From: Leptothoe kymatousa TAU-MAC 1615
Lineage (GTDB): Bacteria > Cyanobacteriota > Cyanobacteriia > Phormidesmidales > Phormidesmidaceae
Direction of reading: 5' to 3'
DNA length: 64,000 nucleotides
Assembly (NCBI RefSeq): GCF_018739865.1
Contig: NZ_JADOER010000007.1
Location: 97,614 to 161,613 of the forward strand
The notes under the pieces: model-generated
Database searches by the model: none
Seen by the model: only the letters and a program-made list of their open reading frames with translations
What the model was told of the DNA's origin: nothing
Translations under genes and position numbers: made by a program
Shown: positions 26,200 to 34,808 of the stretch, in pieces
Numbering within the stretch: position 1 is the first letter of the stretch
How the letters are laid out: each line of letters begins with the position of its first letter

Positions 26200-27549
26200 T
26201 TAGAGAGCTCCAGCGGCTGTAGTATCAAACAAACTCCCTGATAAATGCACCGTAATATTTGCCGAACTTAACATCGGCTCACTCTGCAATCCATCAGGGT
26301 AGTCAATCACACTCACCGCCCCATTACCCTGCTTAAACTGCCAAAACGCTTCTGGCCCAAGCCCCGTCACGTAACACAAAATAGCCTTATTAATGGCATC
26401 ATGGGCAACCACTAAAATCGTCTGGGGTGTTTCAGCATTCTCATACTGAGCCACAATCTCATTCCAAGCCTTAACCGCCCGATCCCAAACATCCTGCAAA
26501 TTCTCACCATCGGGCATCTGCACCGTTTCGGGCTTGGTTTGCCAAGCTTCTAACAGGCCAGGGAAACCGGCTTTAATTTCATGTTCAAACTTGCCTTCCC
26601 ACTGCCCGTGGCCAATCTCCCATAGTCCCTCAGTCACCGCTAAAGCTACGTCAGAATGTTGTTTCAAAATAATCTCCGCTGTTTCCTTCGGACGCATCAT
26701 GGAACTAGAAACAGCAGCGTCGATAGGAACTGCCTTTAGAAACTCACCGGCTTGGGCAGCTTGGCTCCGACCATTATCATTCAGCGGAATATCAATTTGG
26801 CCTTGAAAGCGAGACTCCCGGTTCCACTCTGTTTCCCCATGGCGCACCAGCAGCAGCCTAGGCCCTTTAAAGCCCTGACGCAATGTCGGCAAAGTCAAGC
26901 CAGTATGGCTGGTGGAGTTCATGGACTCCAACTGGGCTCGCTCGCCCCAGGCGCCTGGGAAGTTCAGCACACTGACCCCGCAATTAGACTGATACATGCG
27001 ATTTAGCGCTTCTGGCCCCAAACCAATGGCTGTTCCCACCAAAGCCCTATTAATGGCACTGTGGGCAACCACTAAAATTGTTTGCCCCTGATGGCGCGAT
27101 AACAGGTCTTGCCAAAACTCCCCAGCCTGCTGCCACACAGCCCGCACAGGATAAAACTCTTGAGACGTCCCATCAGCCTGGGGAATCGTCATCTTTAAAT
27201 CATTGGGCTGATGGCGCCAAGCCCTATATTCCGCAGGGTATTGCTGCTCAACATCAGCAAATGACATCGCCTCCCAAAGTGGCAAACTAATTTCCTTAAG
27301 TAAATCAGTCTTTTGCGGAGTGTTATTGCCCCTCAGGGATGCTGTAATCAATTCTGCCGTGCGCGCCGCACGCTTAAGAGGACTACAGTACACCCCATCA
27401 ATAGTAGTGCCGCTTAAAAGTTGCCCCACCTGACGTGCCTGTGATTCACCTTTTTCAGTCAACAAAGACTCATCGTGATGCCCTTGAATAATACGCTTTA
27501 CGTTAAAGGTACTTTCACCATGGCGGACCACAATTACACGTGTTTTCAA
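26200..27549 (-). CDS. tandem histidine phosphatase (PGAM-like) protein
   Basis: A 449-residue protein with two histidine phosphatase domains. The first begins IVVRHGESTFN (phospho-His within the first 12 residues) and the second LLVRHGETEWNRESRFQG near residue 230. Each has its later His: LVVAHSAINRALVG and LVVAHDAINKAILC. Cyanobacterial proteins of this double type have been linked to phosphoserine phosphatase activity. They were formerly called phosphoglycerate mutases. The start codon is TTG at 27549: no ATG lies between it and the first RHG motif, and GAGAGG sits about 9 bases upstream. It ends 26 bases before the dihydroorotase-like start, so the two are probably one operon. Confidence 0.9.
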   Translation of the reverse strand: MKTRVIVVRHGESTFNVKRIIQGHHDESLLTEKGESQARQVGQLLSGTTIDGVYCSPLKRAARTAELITASLRGNNTPQKTDLLKEISLPLWEAMSFADVEQQYPAEYRAWRHQPNDLKMTIPQADGTSQEFYPVRAVWQQAGEFWQDLLSRHQGQTILVVAHSAINRALVGTAIGLGPEALNRMYQSNCGVSVLNFPGAWGERAQLESMNSTSHTGLTLPTLRQGFKGPRLLLVRHGETEWNRESRFQGQIDIPLNDNGRSQAAQAGEFLKAVPIDAAVSSSMMRPKETAEIILKQHSDVALAVTEGLWEIGHGQWEGKFEHEIKAGFPGLLEAWQTKPETVQMPDGENLQDVWDRAVKAWNEIVAQYENAETPQTILVVAHDAINKAILCYVTGLGPEAFWQFKQGNGAVSVIDYPDGLQSEPMLSSANITVHLSGSLFDTTAAGAL

Positions 27550-27962
27550 GGGTCTATCCTCTCTAAACTGGGCTAGGCAAACAGTGTTGATTGTACGTGA
27601 AATTTACCGACCCATGGGAGAGCTTAGAAAAACTGAGTTCACCTAATCACACTCAGACAATTGGCGTAGATCAATGCGCTGTTCTACGGAGCTGAGGATA
27701 GCTCTTTGAAGTTGCCGTAAGTCAAACGTCCATAACCTTCAATGCAACTTAAAGTTCCCCCCGATTAGATTTTTATTTTTCTTGATTTGAGCACTATTAA
27801 AATATGCCCCTGAAGCCTACAGAGCATTCTTTCTAAGGTTTATAGTGCTTCACTATTTCTTTTTTTAGAAAATCTTCAACATCCATAGTTTCACCCTCAC
27901 GATATACGTTCAGATTGATGAACAATTGAATATATTGAAAATCCTAGAGTCACCTTATTCCT
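27550..27962. other. gene-free stretch
   Basis: About 410 AT-rich bases separating divergent genes. They should hold promoters for the phosphatase (minus) and the small gene at 27963 (plus). No strong hairpin or repeat was seen. Confidence 0.4.
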
Positions 27963-28124
27963 ATGAAATTTGCTAACTGTGTTTCCAGCAAAAAAAACAA
28001 CGGTCAAGCCCATGAAGAGGGTCAAGGAAACTCCAACACTCAGTCATCACAAGAGCAAATGATGTCCTTAGTGTATCCAGATGGGAGTGTGACCAACGTC
28101 AAAGTACGTCGCAAAAAGTCTTAG
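27963..28124 (+). CDS. small 53-residue protein, function unknown
   Basis: A short frame of 53 codons, ATG at 27963 and TAG at 28122-28124. The first 35 residues are polar and low-complexity (NNGQAHEEGQGNSNTQSSQ); the last 20 read as an ordered strand-turn-strand (MSLVYPDGSVTNVKVRRKK) with a basic end. The change from disordered to conserved-looking sequence argues for a real gene. It lies 31 bases before comF on the same strand and may be co-transcribed. No family is recognised. Confidence is moderate because short frames arise by chance. Confidence 0.5.
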   Translation: MKFANCVSSKKNNGQAHEEGQGNSNTQSSQEQMMSLVYPDGSVTNVKVRRKKS

Positions 28125-28155
28125 TAGCTCACGTAAGCAAATTCAGACGCGTGCG

Positions 28156-28917
28156 ATGTCAATGTCGATCATCAGCTCTACCCTATCTCACCTGACCAAG
28201 CTGTTTTTATCCGCTAACTGCCCGCTGTGTCAGCGTTCCGCCAGCAAGGTCTTGTGCTCAGCTTGCCATCAACAGCTCTTGGGCTGCCGACAATCAGCCC
28301 ATGGCAACGGCCAGCCTAAACCTATTCAGCAGCGGAACACCTTAGATATTTTTGCGTGGGGACATTATCAAGGGTTGCTAAAACAGGCCTTGACGCAACT
28401 GAAATATGGCGATCAAGCAGAGCTCGGCCTATGGTTAGGTTTAGAACTAGGAAACTACTGGCGTAAGCATCCTGCATCCCACAGGTTACAACAAGCTAGC
28501 GTGGTACCTATTCCGCTACACCAACAACGACATCAGCAACGGGGTTACAACCAAGCAGCACTAATTGCCAAAGGGGTTTGCAAGGCTACGGGCCTACACT
28601 TTGCAGAGCATGGGCTCATGCGCACGAAAAACACTCAGGCAATGTACAGCCTAGGGGTGGAAGCACGGCAAACAAATTTGCATAAAGCATTTCGCTTAGG
28701 CCCTAAGCCACCGTCTCCATCGAAACCCATCATCCTCATAGATGATATTTACACCACGGGCACTACGGCCCTAACGGCAGCTGAAACGCTGAGAACAGAG
28801 GGCTATAGAGTACCAGCCATTATGGCGGTGGCTCAAACGAAGTATGTGGCTCCGGTGGTCGACCGATCCAAACCTGACCATGGTGGTCAAATATTAAAGC
28901 CGCGTCTAATCCCGTAA
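28156..28917 (+). CDS. comF: ComF family phosphoribosyltransferase-like protein
   Basis: A 253-residue ComF protein, a family required for DNA uptake in several naturally competent bacteria, including cyanobacteria. The N-terminal zinc-finger cysteines are in CPLCQRSASKVLCSACH (about residues 22-38). The phosphoribosyltransferase core shows VVPIPLHQQRHQQRGYNQA (about 115-133) and the PRPP-binding loop LIDDIYTTGTTALTAAE (about 193-209). Its last 98 bases overlap the end of the gene on the opposite strand. Start ATG 28156; ATG 28162 is also possible. Confidence 0.92.
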   Translation: MSMSIISSTLSHLTKLFLSANCPLCQRSASKVLCSACHQQLLGCRQSAHGNGQPKPIQQRNTLDIFAWGHYQGLLKQALTQLKYGDQAELGLWLGLELGNYWRKHPASHRLQQASVVPIPLHQQRHQQRGYNQAALIAKGVCKATGLHFAEHGLMRTKNTQAMYSLGVEARQTNLHKAFRLGPKPPSPSKPIILIDDIYTTGTTALTAAETLRTEGYRVPAIMAVAQTKYVAPVVDRSKPDHGGQILKPRLIP

Positions 28918-29329
28918 TTTGTTCAAACTGTGCTGGGGTCAATACCGTATCAATCAGTTTTGGGCTCGTAGACTTAGGGCTATCTGCTTTCACATGCACC
29001 GGTGTAACCGCAATTACCGCATCGGCTCTAGGGGTATGAACGGCACCCTTGGCACTCTTGGACAAGGGGGGTAGACACTCTGTTTCGGGCTGCCAAACTT
29101 GCAAGCGCCGATAGACACCGAAAATGAAAGCTAAGCCCTTTTGCATAGGGATATTAGACCACTCTTTAATCAAAACCTCTACCAGCGCTAACTCTATCAG
29201 CGCTTGCGGGTAGGTTTCTAAGAGCTTGGCTAAATACTCAGCAAACGCATCACCGTCATCACCATATAGTTGATAGCTATCAACTATATGGTGCACCCGC
29301 TGGCGGTGAATTTGTTCCTGGATATCCAT
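28820..29329 (-). CDS. conserved cyanobacterial protein of unknown function
   Basis: About 169 residues from ATG 29329 (29338 is an alternative). The N-terminal half is helical with the block YPQALIELALVEVLIKEWSNIPMQKGLAF, and the C-terminal half holds LTPAQFEQITGLDAALIFD, both of which I recognise from conserved cyanobacterial proteins of this size. No enzymatic motif, signal or membrane segment is present. A variable Ser/Pro linker joins the halves. The 3' end overlaps comF tail to tail, so antisense interference between the two transcripts is possible. No function is proposed. Confidence 0.74.
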   Translation of the reverse strand: MDIQEQIHRQRVHHIVDSYQLYGDDGDAFAEYLAKLLETYPQALIELALVEVLIKEWSNIPMQKGLAFIFGVYRRLQVWQPETECLPPLSKSAKGAVHTPRADAVIAVTPVHVKADSPKSTSPKLIDTVLTPAQFEQITGLDAALIFDHHGQVWIGRPPEPHTSFEPPP

Positions 29330-30020
29330 AGTCCACAATTCAAATGGTAATTAATTCAATACGCCCATCGATGCAGATTAGTGCACGGCAGATGTCAGCA
29401 AAATAGTCCGAATATCTTAAAAAAACTACTGATCTTAGAAACGAAAGGGATGACAAGAGCATCTATCTATTCCTCCGAGGGACAAATAGACGAACCAGCA
29501 AATGCTTGATCCTCAATCCCTAATATGATGACGCCCCGATTGCAGCTTTAGTAGATACTTCGATTTAATGGACCGGTGGCTAGGCTGAATAAATAAACCT
29601 GGACCCACAAAGTAATAGTAATTGAGACAGATATGGCAAGGCAGAAAATTTAGATTTTTTTCTACTCAATATTAGAAATTATTCGTTTTTCACTGACCAG
29701 ATAGGTTATCTTGTCACACAAAGATAGTCCCCAAAGCAGACTCACCAGGAGTGTAAGGCTTTTAATTCTAGGGGTAGCATCCGCCAGACCAGCGTCTTTA
29801 TTAGTACTTAGATTTTATATTTCTCACTAGTAAATGCCTAAGATTTAGGCGTTTACTGATGGCGATTGAAATTCAACATTCTATTAACGTTACACTTCTA
29901 GACTTTTGCAACGCCATCGTTATCCCCAATAACAGTGCGGGCAAATTAAAAAGGCAATTATTGATGCACACCCGTCGTCGGGTCCTTTTTTCAACAGAGA
30001 TTCACCAGAGCTGAAAATCT
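29330..30020. other. long intergenic stretch with two hairpins
   Basis: About 690 bases without a coding frame. Two structures are seen: GTAAATGCCTAA pairing with TTAGGCGTTTAC at 29830-29856 (3-base loop, one G-T pair), and ACCCG/CGGGT with a TCGT loop at 29970-29983 followed by CCTTTTTTC. The second looks like an intrinsic terminator on the plus strand, only 37 bases before the regulator gene, which raises the possibility of a short RNA ending there. Confidence 0.45.
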
Positions 30021-31220
30021 ATGACTGAGTCTGCAGTTAATACACTGACGTTAGAGCACGGTATATCGGTCCCTCAGCTGATTAAAAATGTCAAAGCAAT
30101 TATCCAGACCCAGACTAATGGATACATTCAACTAAAGACATCTAGTGGAGAGCAATGGTGGCTGGAGTTTCGAGTCGGACAACTCCTATGGGCCGGTGGG
30201 GGACAGCACCGATTTCGGCGATGGCAGCGTTTGCTGAAAACCTATTGCCCAGAGATACGCCCTAGTGATGTTCGATTACGTGAACGTGAGCTGTTCGACC
30301 ACTGGGAATACATCGCGTTATCTGTACTATTAAAACGACAGCAGATAGACCGTGAGGTGGCGATCTCAATGATCGAAGCCACCATAGCAGAAGTTATCTT
30401 CGATATTTGCCAGACTGTCGATCAGCTCACCCAAATCAGCCACAGCACAAACCGCCTATCACGTTTACCCGAACCGATCGCCATTCTTAGCAGTACCACG
30501 CTGTTTTACAACGTTAAAACCCAACTAGCCCAGTGGCAAAAGACCAACCTAAGTCACCTATCTCCCAATTTAGCCCCCAGCATTGTTGATAATGCACGGC
30601 TTGAAAAACACACCCAACCCCGCACCTATCAAATTCTCAAACGCCTCATTCAAGGTAATCGTTCCCTCAGAGAACTTAGTCAAATTACTGGGCGAGACCT
30701 CTGCGAACTAGGGCGTATGGTGGGCGCTTACGTACAGCGAGACATTATTGAGCTCAATATATTACAAGATCTAGCCCAGCCCTATGACGCCCTAGATCCA
30801 AAAGTTCCATCCCAATCAGCGCAACAACTCCCCCATATTTTTTGCATCGATAATAATCCCCAGGTGGGCTATCTCATGGAGGAAACCTTACGGCCAGCAG
30901 GCTACCGTTGCACCAGCATTCAAGATTCGATCCACGCGCTAACCCAAATTCTTCGTTACAAACCCAACCTTATTTTTCTAGCATTAAAAATGCCTGTGGC
31001 CAACGGCTATGAAATTTGCAAACAGGTGCGGCGGGTGAAAGCGTTTAAAGATACTCCCATTGTGATTTTGACAGGAAATGATAGCTTAATGGACCGCATG
31101 CGGGCCAAGGCTGTGGGAGCGACAGACTTTATCACCAAGCCAGTTGACCCTACTAAAATTGTCGAAATGGTTCGCTATCAACTAGCTGAACAACACGACC
31201 AAATCGAAGAAGCTGGTTAA
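30021..31220 (+). CDS. PatA-like response regulator with degenerate receiver
   Basis: A 399-residue protein with the PatA/PixG/PilG arrangement: an N-terminal PATAN/DUF4388-type region (GYIQLKTSSGEQWWLEFRVG, about residues 34-53), a helical middle, and a C-terminal receiver domain (about 270-390). These cyanobacterial regulators act in phototaxis, motility and heterocyst patterning. The receiver keeps the fold and the lysine (ITKPVD) but the phosphorylated Asp is Ala (LIFLALKMPVANGYE) and one of the two N-terminal acids is Asn (FCIDNNPQ). It should not be phosphorylated in the usual way and may act as a constitutive binding module. No kinase or CheA is adjacent. Confidence 0.88.
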   Translation: MTESAVNTLTLEHGISVPQLIKNVKAIIQTQTNGYIQLKTSSGEQWWLEFRVGQLLWAGGGQHRFRRWQRLLKTYCPEIRPSDVRLRERELFDHWEYIALSVLLKRQQIDREVAISMIEATIAEVIFDICQTVDQLTQISHSTNRLSRLPEPIAILSSTTLFYNVKTQLAQWQKTNLSHLSPNLAPSIVDNARLEKHTQPRTYQILKRLIQGNRSLRELSQITGRDLCELGRMVGAYVQRDIIELNILQDLAQPYDALDPKVPSQSAQQLPHIFCIDNNPQVGYLMEETLRPAGYRCTSIQDSIHALTQILRYKPNLIFLALKMPVANGYEICKQVRRVKAFKDTPIVILTGNDSLMDRMRAKAVGATDFITKPVDPTKIVEMVRYQLAEQHDQIEEAG

Positions 31221-31330
31221 GTTTATGGCGGTTCCGGGCTGAGATGAATAAATTTTGGTGGTGTCAGTGAAGCGTGGGTGCGGGGTATGCAATCCATTGG
31301 AGCAAGGCTATGGTCTTGGCGGCATAGTCT

Positions 31331-33073
31331 TCACCCCTTAAATTGCTGGGCATAAAACTGGCCATAGCGGCCCTGCTGGTCCAATAATTCCAAATGCGTC
31401 CCGGATTCTGCGATTTGGCCATTCTCAATAAATAAGATCCGATCCGCTTTGCGCACCGTACTGAGTCGATGGGCAATCACAAACACCGTACGGTTCTCCA
31501 TCGCCCGTTCTAGGGCTTCTTGAACTAAAGCTTCCGATTCAGAATCTAAGGCGGATGTAGCCTCATCTAAAATCAAGATTCTGGGATTTAATAAAATTGC
31601 GCGCGCGATCGCAATGCGCTGTCGCTGCCCCCCAGATAGATTTACACCACGCTCACCCACCCACGTGTGATATCCCTGGGAAAACTGCTGGATAAAATCG
31701 TGGGCATTGGCAACCCGTGCCGCCGCCTCGATGGCTGCATAGTCTAGTTCTGTCTGACCATAGGCAATATTTTGAGCAATGGTCCCCGAAAACAATGTCG
31801 TTTCCTGGGGCACAATACCAATCTGTTGCCGTAAGCTACGAAGGGTCACATCCCGCACATCGACACCATCAACTAAAATCTCTCCTGACTGCGGATCATA
31901 AAACCGGGCCAACAAATTGACCAATGTTGTCTTACCTGCACCAGATGGCCCCACTAGGGCAATCACATCACCAGGGGGCACCAGCAAAGAGAGATTACGA
32001 AAGATAGATTGACCAGACGTATAGGCAAAATGCACATCGCGGTATTCTACTTTCCCAGTAATCGGCGGCAAAACTTTAGCATTCGGGCGATTTTGCAGTG
32101 TCGGTTCCTCGGCAAAAATTTCAAAGACCCTTTCTGCTGAGGCCTCAGTTTGCTTAAACGTGTTGTAATGCTGAGTCACCAAATTGATGGGGTCAATCAG
32201 CAACGCCACCGCCACCAAAAAGCTCACAAATTCCTGAGGCTGCAATTTACCTAACGCAATTTGCCACCCCCCCAACAGAAACAAAAACATGATGCCTACG
32301 GCTTCTAAAAAGCCCACAACCGGATACTGAATGGCCGTGAGATGCTCAGTACGATATTTGGCGATGCGATTCTCATCGGCCACAGCACTAAACCGCCCTA
32401 CCTCATATTCATCAGCGGCAAAGGCCTTAACAACACGAATATTTCCCAGCACCTCCGTTAGCAAAGAAGACAGATTAGAAATTTCACTTTGGCTGCGCCG
32501 CGACAGTGACAACATGCGATTACCAAAACTCCCAATCAACCAAGCCATCAACGGCGCAATCAAAAAGCCGGCTAGGGTCAGCGGCCAATTGAGATAAAAC
32601 ATGTAAATGGGAATGGCAATTAGCTGAAAGACGCAGGAAATAAACTGCTGCGACATTTTATAAATAACTTCGCCAATGCGATCAATATCTTCCGTCAAAC
32701 GATAGGAAAGGTCGCCTGTTTTAGCCGAGGCAAAGTAGTCAATATTGAGCTGATGCAGATGGGCATATACTCGCTTACGCAGCTCTAACACCGTTGCCAA
32801 AGAAGCCCGTATAGAGAAGACTTTCTCCCCATACTGAAATAGATTTTGCATCAGAAAAGCCAGGGTGGTGAACCCCAGCCATTGCGCAATCTTGGGGACT
32901 TCTCCTTGGCTAATAAAGTAGGTCACCTGCCCGGCCAAATAGGGCAAGGTAATGGTGGCTAAGACATAGCCCACAATAAAAACAAACGACCAGGCAAACA
33001 ATGGCCACTGAGGACGCAAAAAGGGTAGAAGCTGCCAGTAAACGGATCGCTGTTTTGAGTCCATGGGTTTCAC
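31331..33073 (-). CDS. ABC exporter, fused permease and ATPase
   Basis: A 580-residue half-transporter. Six membrane helices (about residues 15-310) form the ABC-type-1 permease, and the ATPase domain covers 340-575: Walker A VGPSGAGKTTLV, Q-loop IVPQETTLFSG, signature NLSGGQRQRIAIARA, Walker B ILILDEATSALD and H-loop IAHRLSTVRKADRI. It would work as a homodimer or with another half. The substrate is unknown: lipids, lipid-linked sugars and drugs are all handled by this class. ATG 33064 is a likely alternative start. It lies downstream of the lipid-A-disaccharide synthase-like gene on the same strand, with about 135 bases between. Confidence 0.95.
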   Translation of the reverse strand: MKPMDSKQRSVYWQLLPFLRPQWPLFAWSFVFIVGYVLATITLPYLAGQVTYFISQGEVPKIAQWLGFTTLAFLMQNLFQYGEKVFSIRASLATVLELRKRVYAHLHQLNIDYFASAKTGDLSYRLTEDIDRIGEVIYKMSQQFISCVFQLIAIPIYMFYLNWPLTLAGFLIAPLMAWLIGSFGNRMLSLSRRSQSEISNLSSLLTEVLGNIRVVKAFAADEYEVGRFSAVADENRIAKYRTEHLTAIQYPVVGFLEAVGIMFLFLLGGWQIALGKLQPQEFVSFLVAVALLIDPINLVTQHYNTFKQTEASAERVFEIFAEEPTLQNRPNAKVLPPITGKVEYRDVHFAYTSGQSIFRNLSLLVPPGDVIALVGPSGAGKTTLVNLLARFYDPQSGEILVDGVDVRDVTLRSLRQQIGIVPQETTLFSGTIAQNIAYGQTELDYAAIEAAARVANAHDFIQQFSQGYHTWVGERGVNLSGGQRQRIAIARAILLNPRILILDEATSALDSESEALVQEALERAMENRTVFVIAHRLSTVRKADRILFIENGQIAESGTHLELLDQQGRYGQFYAQQFKG

Positions 33074-33208
33074 GTGAACATAAAGCGTCTCCTGAGCGGA
33101 GTATAAGAAGACGGTGATTTCGACTAATTGGCATCAATCCCGCTCTGCCAAAATTGTTTTACGGACTCGTTATCAAGGCCCCTGTTGTTACTCCTCTGTT
33201 CAATCCCG

Positions 33209-34426
33209 TCACACAGCAAGCTCCTTATCCGCCCGTAGTGTCTTGAGGGTATCTAAGATCACCTGAGCAATGCGATGGGAAGCGCCAAACGGGCCAAAGC
33301 GTTCTTGGCCATTGGCCACACAGGCTTGCAAATAGTCTTTATCTTCCACTACTTCCACCGCATACTGGGCCGCCTCTTTGAGAATGGCAGGGGTGGCAGG
33401 CTCAGTGCCAATGGTTTTGACCGAGAGGCCCAACAGTCGGTCTTGGGCTTCTGCAAAGGCATAGGTAAATTGGGGCCCGGCTCCAGGAATTTGCAAAATA
33501 GGTTTGCCAATGGCCATCGCTTGATCTACCGCCAATCCGGCCATACCTAATACGAGGGTAGTACTGCAAACAATATCGCTAAAGGCATCACTAAAGCAGA
33601 GTACCGTTGCCAGGGCATCTCCTTGAGCAGATAGATACGTCAGCTTATGGCCGTCACACTGCCAACCGGATTCAACGGCAACCCTAGCCAAATCAGCCAT
33701 CACATCAGGAACAAGCGCTGCTCGAAACTGAACGTGGGGATTTAGACGAGCAATTTCAACGGCTAGCTCCAACAATAGTTTCAGATTACGCATGGCCTCG
33801 GGAACTCGAGACCCTGGCAGCAACGCCATCATGGGCCAATCTGCATTGAGACCCAGATCCTTGCCCTTAGGTTTAAGCCGATCTACAGACGGAATTCCCC
33901 CAAACTGAGCCTTGGCAAACCCCTGCTTTTGATAGTCTTTGGCCGTGTAGGCATCGCGGGAAAAGAGGGTGAGGCAACGGGGTGACTTGAGCACAGCATT
34001 GAGCACTAAATCTAGTTTGAGCGTGCCCTCATACATGGCGGAGAGGGGCGACGTAAACGAAATGAAGGGTTGGCCACTGAGGTAAGCAAAACATTGCCCC
34101 ACAACATCACCGGTGGCAAAAACAAGATCGCACTGGGGGGCATAGCGACGCACAGCCTGCAATTGCCGCCATGTGGAGGTGAGTAATCCGGCGCGAATAT
34201 CGTTAATCAGCCGCAGGCGGTTAGTGTAGGTAAACCCCCCGGATGGCAGCGTTAGGGTGGGAGAAATGATCGGCACGTCGATGTTGCGATAGGCATGCCC
34301 CTGCCCCACAATGGGGGCCGCCGCAATATCCACGTCAGGCGCTAACTCTCTTACACTGCGGATGATATGAGAAGAATGGTTGTCTTCCCCATGGCCGTTG
34401 CTAATAAATAAAAGTTTGTGAGACAT
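33209..34426 (-). CDS. lipid-A-disaccharide synthase-related protein
   Basis: About 405 residues from MSHKLLFISNGHGED at 34426; a longer frame to 34543 has no support. The N-terminal NGHGEDNHSS motif is the signature of the TIGR03492-type family related to LpxB, the glycosyltransferase that makes the lipid A disaccharide. Other conserved blocks: VFATGDVVGQCFAYLSG, LFSRDAYTAKDYQKQG, MALLPGSRVPEAMRNL and KPILQIPGAGPQFTYAFAEAQ. The family is widespread in cyanobacteria and plants, and its acceptor is not established, so a role in glycolipid synthesis is an inference. The ABC exporter follows on the same strand. Confidence 0.88.
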   Translation of the reverse strand: MSHKLLFISNGHGEDNHSSHIIRSVRELAPDVDIAAAPIVGQGHAYRNIDVPIISPTLTLPSGGFTYTNRLRLINDIRAGLLTSTWRQLQAVRRYAPQCDLVFATGDVVGQCFAYLSGQPFISFTSPLSAMYEGTLKLDLVLNAVLKSPRCLTLFSRDAYTAKDYQKQGFAKAQFGGIPSVDRLKPKGKDLGLNADWPMMALLPGSRVPEAMRNLKLLLELAVEIARLNPHVQFRAALVPDVMADLARVAVESGWQCDGHKLTYLSAQGDALATVLCFSDAFSDIVCSTTLVLGMAGLAVDQAMAIGKPILQIPGAGPQFTYAFAEAQDRLLGLSVKTIGTEPATPAILKEAAQYAVEVVEDKDYLQACVANGQERFGPFGASHRIAQVILDTLKTLRADKELAV

Positions 34427-34808
34427 GGGTAAATAGCAGCGGTCAGTTGTCAGGTCCTCTACCCAACATGGAAATCGTTTTGAACTTGACTCATGCAGAG
34501 CACGCAAGCTGGATCCATAGTACAGCCTGACGACCGCTTGCAAGATACCAAGGCTGTAAGAACAAGGTGTTCTGAGCGATCCGATGTATGGGCAATCCTG
34601 AAGAAGGTGCGTCTAACTAGCCTCCCTATTTCCATGAAGTCGGGAAATAGGGCATGCGTTTCCCTGGGGAACAGCCGGCCCATTAGCCCTATAAACAGAT
34701 CGTTAGATCGTTGCAGCCTCGAAATCAGCAACGACAAAACCGTCAGCTCACTCGCAGCAAGCTAACGGTTTAATAATGGATCAGCAATCACGCTCTATGT
34801 TCAGAACA
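34427..34808. other. gene-free stretch with hairpins
   Basis: About 380 bases. CCCTATTTCC at 34624-34633 pairs perfectly with GGAAATAGGG at 34643-34652 (9-base loop). A second hairpin near 34737-34771 probably ends the PEP-CTERM gene. No coding frame is convincing. Confidence 0.4.
34733..34771 (-). terminator. probable terminator of the PEP-CTERM gene
   Basis: On the minus strand AAACCGTTAGC pairs with GCTGACGGTTT (one C-A mismatch) and is followed by TTTGTCG. It lies 38 bases after the stop of the gene ending at 34809. The T tract is short. Confidence 0.5.
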
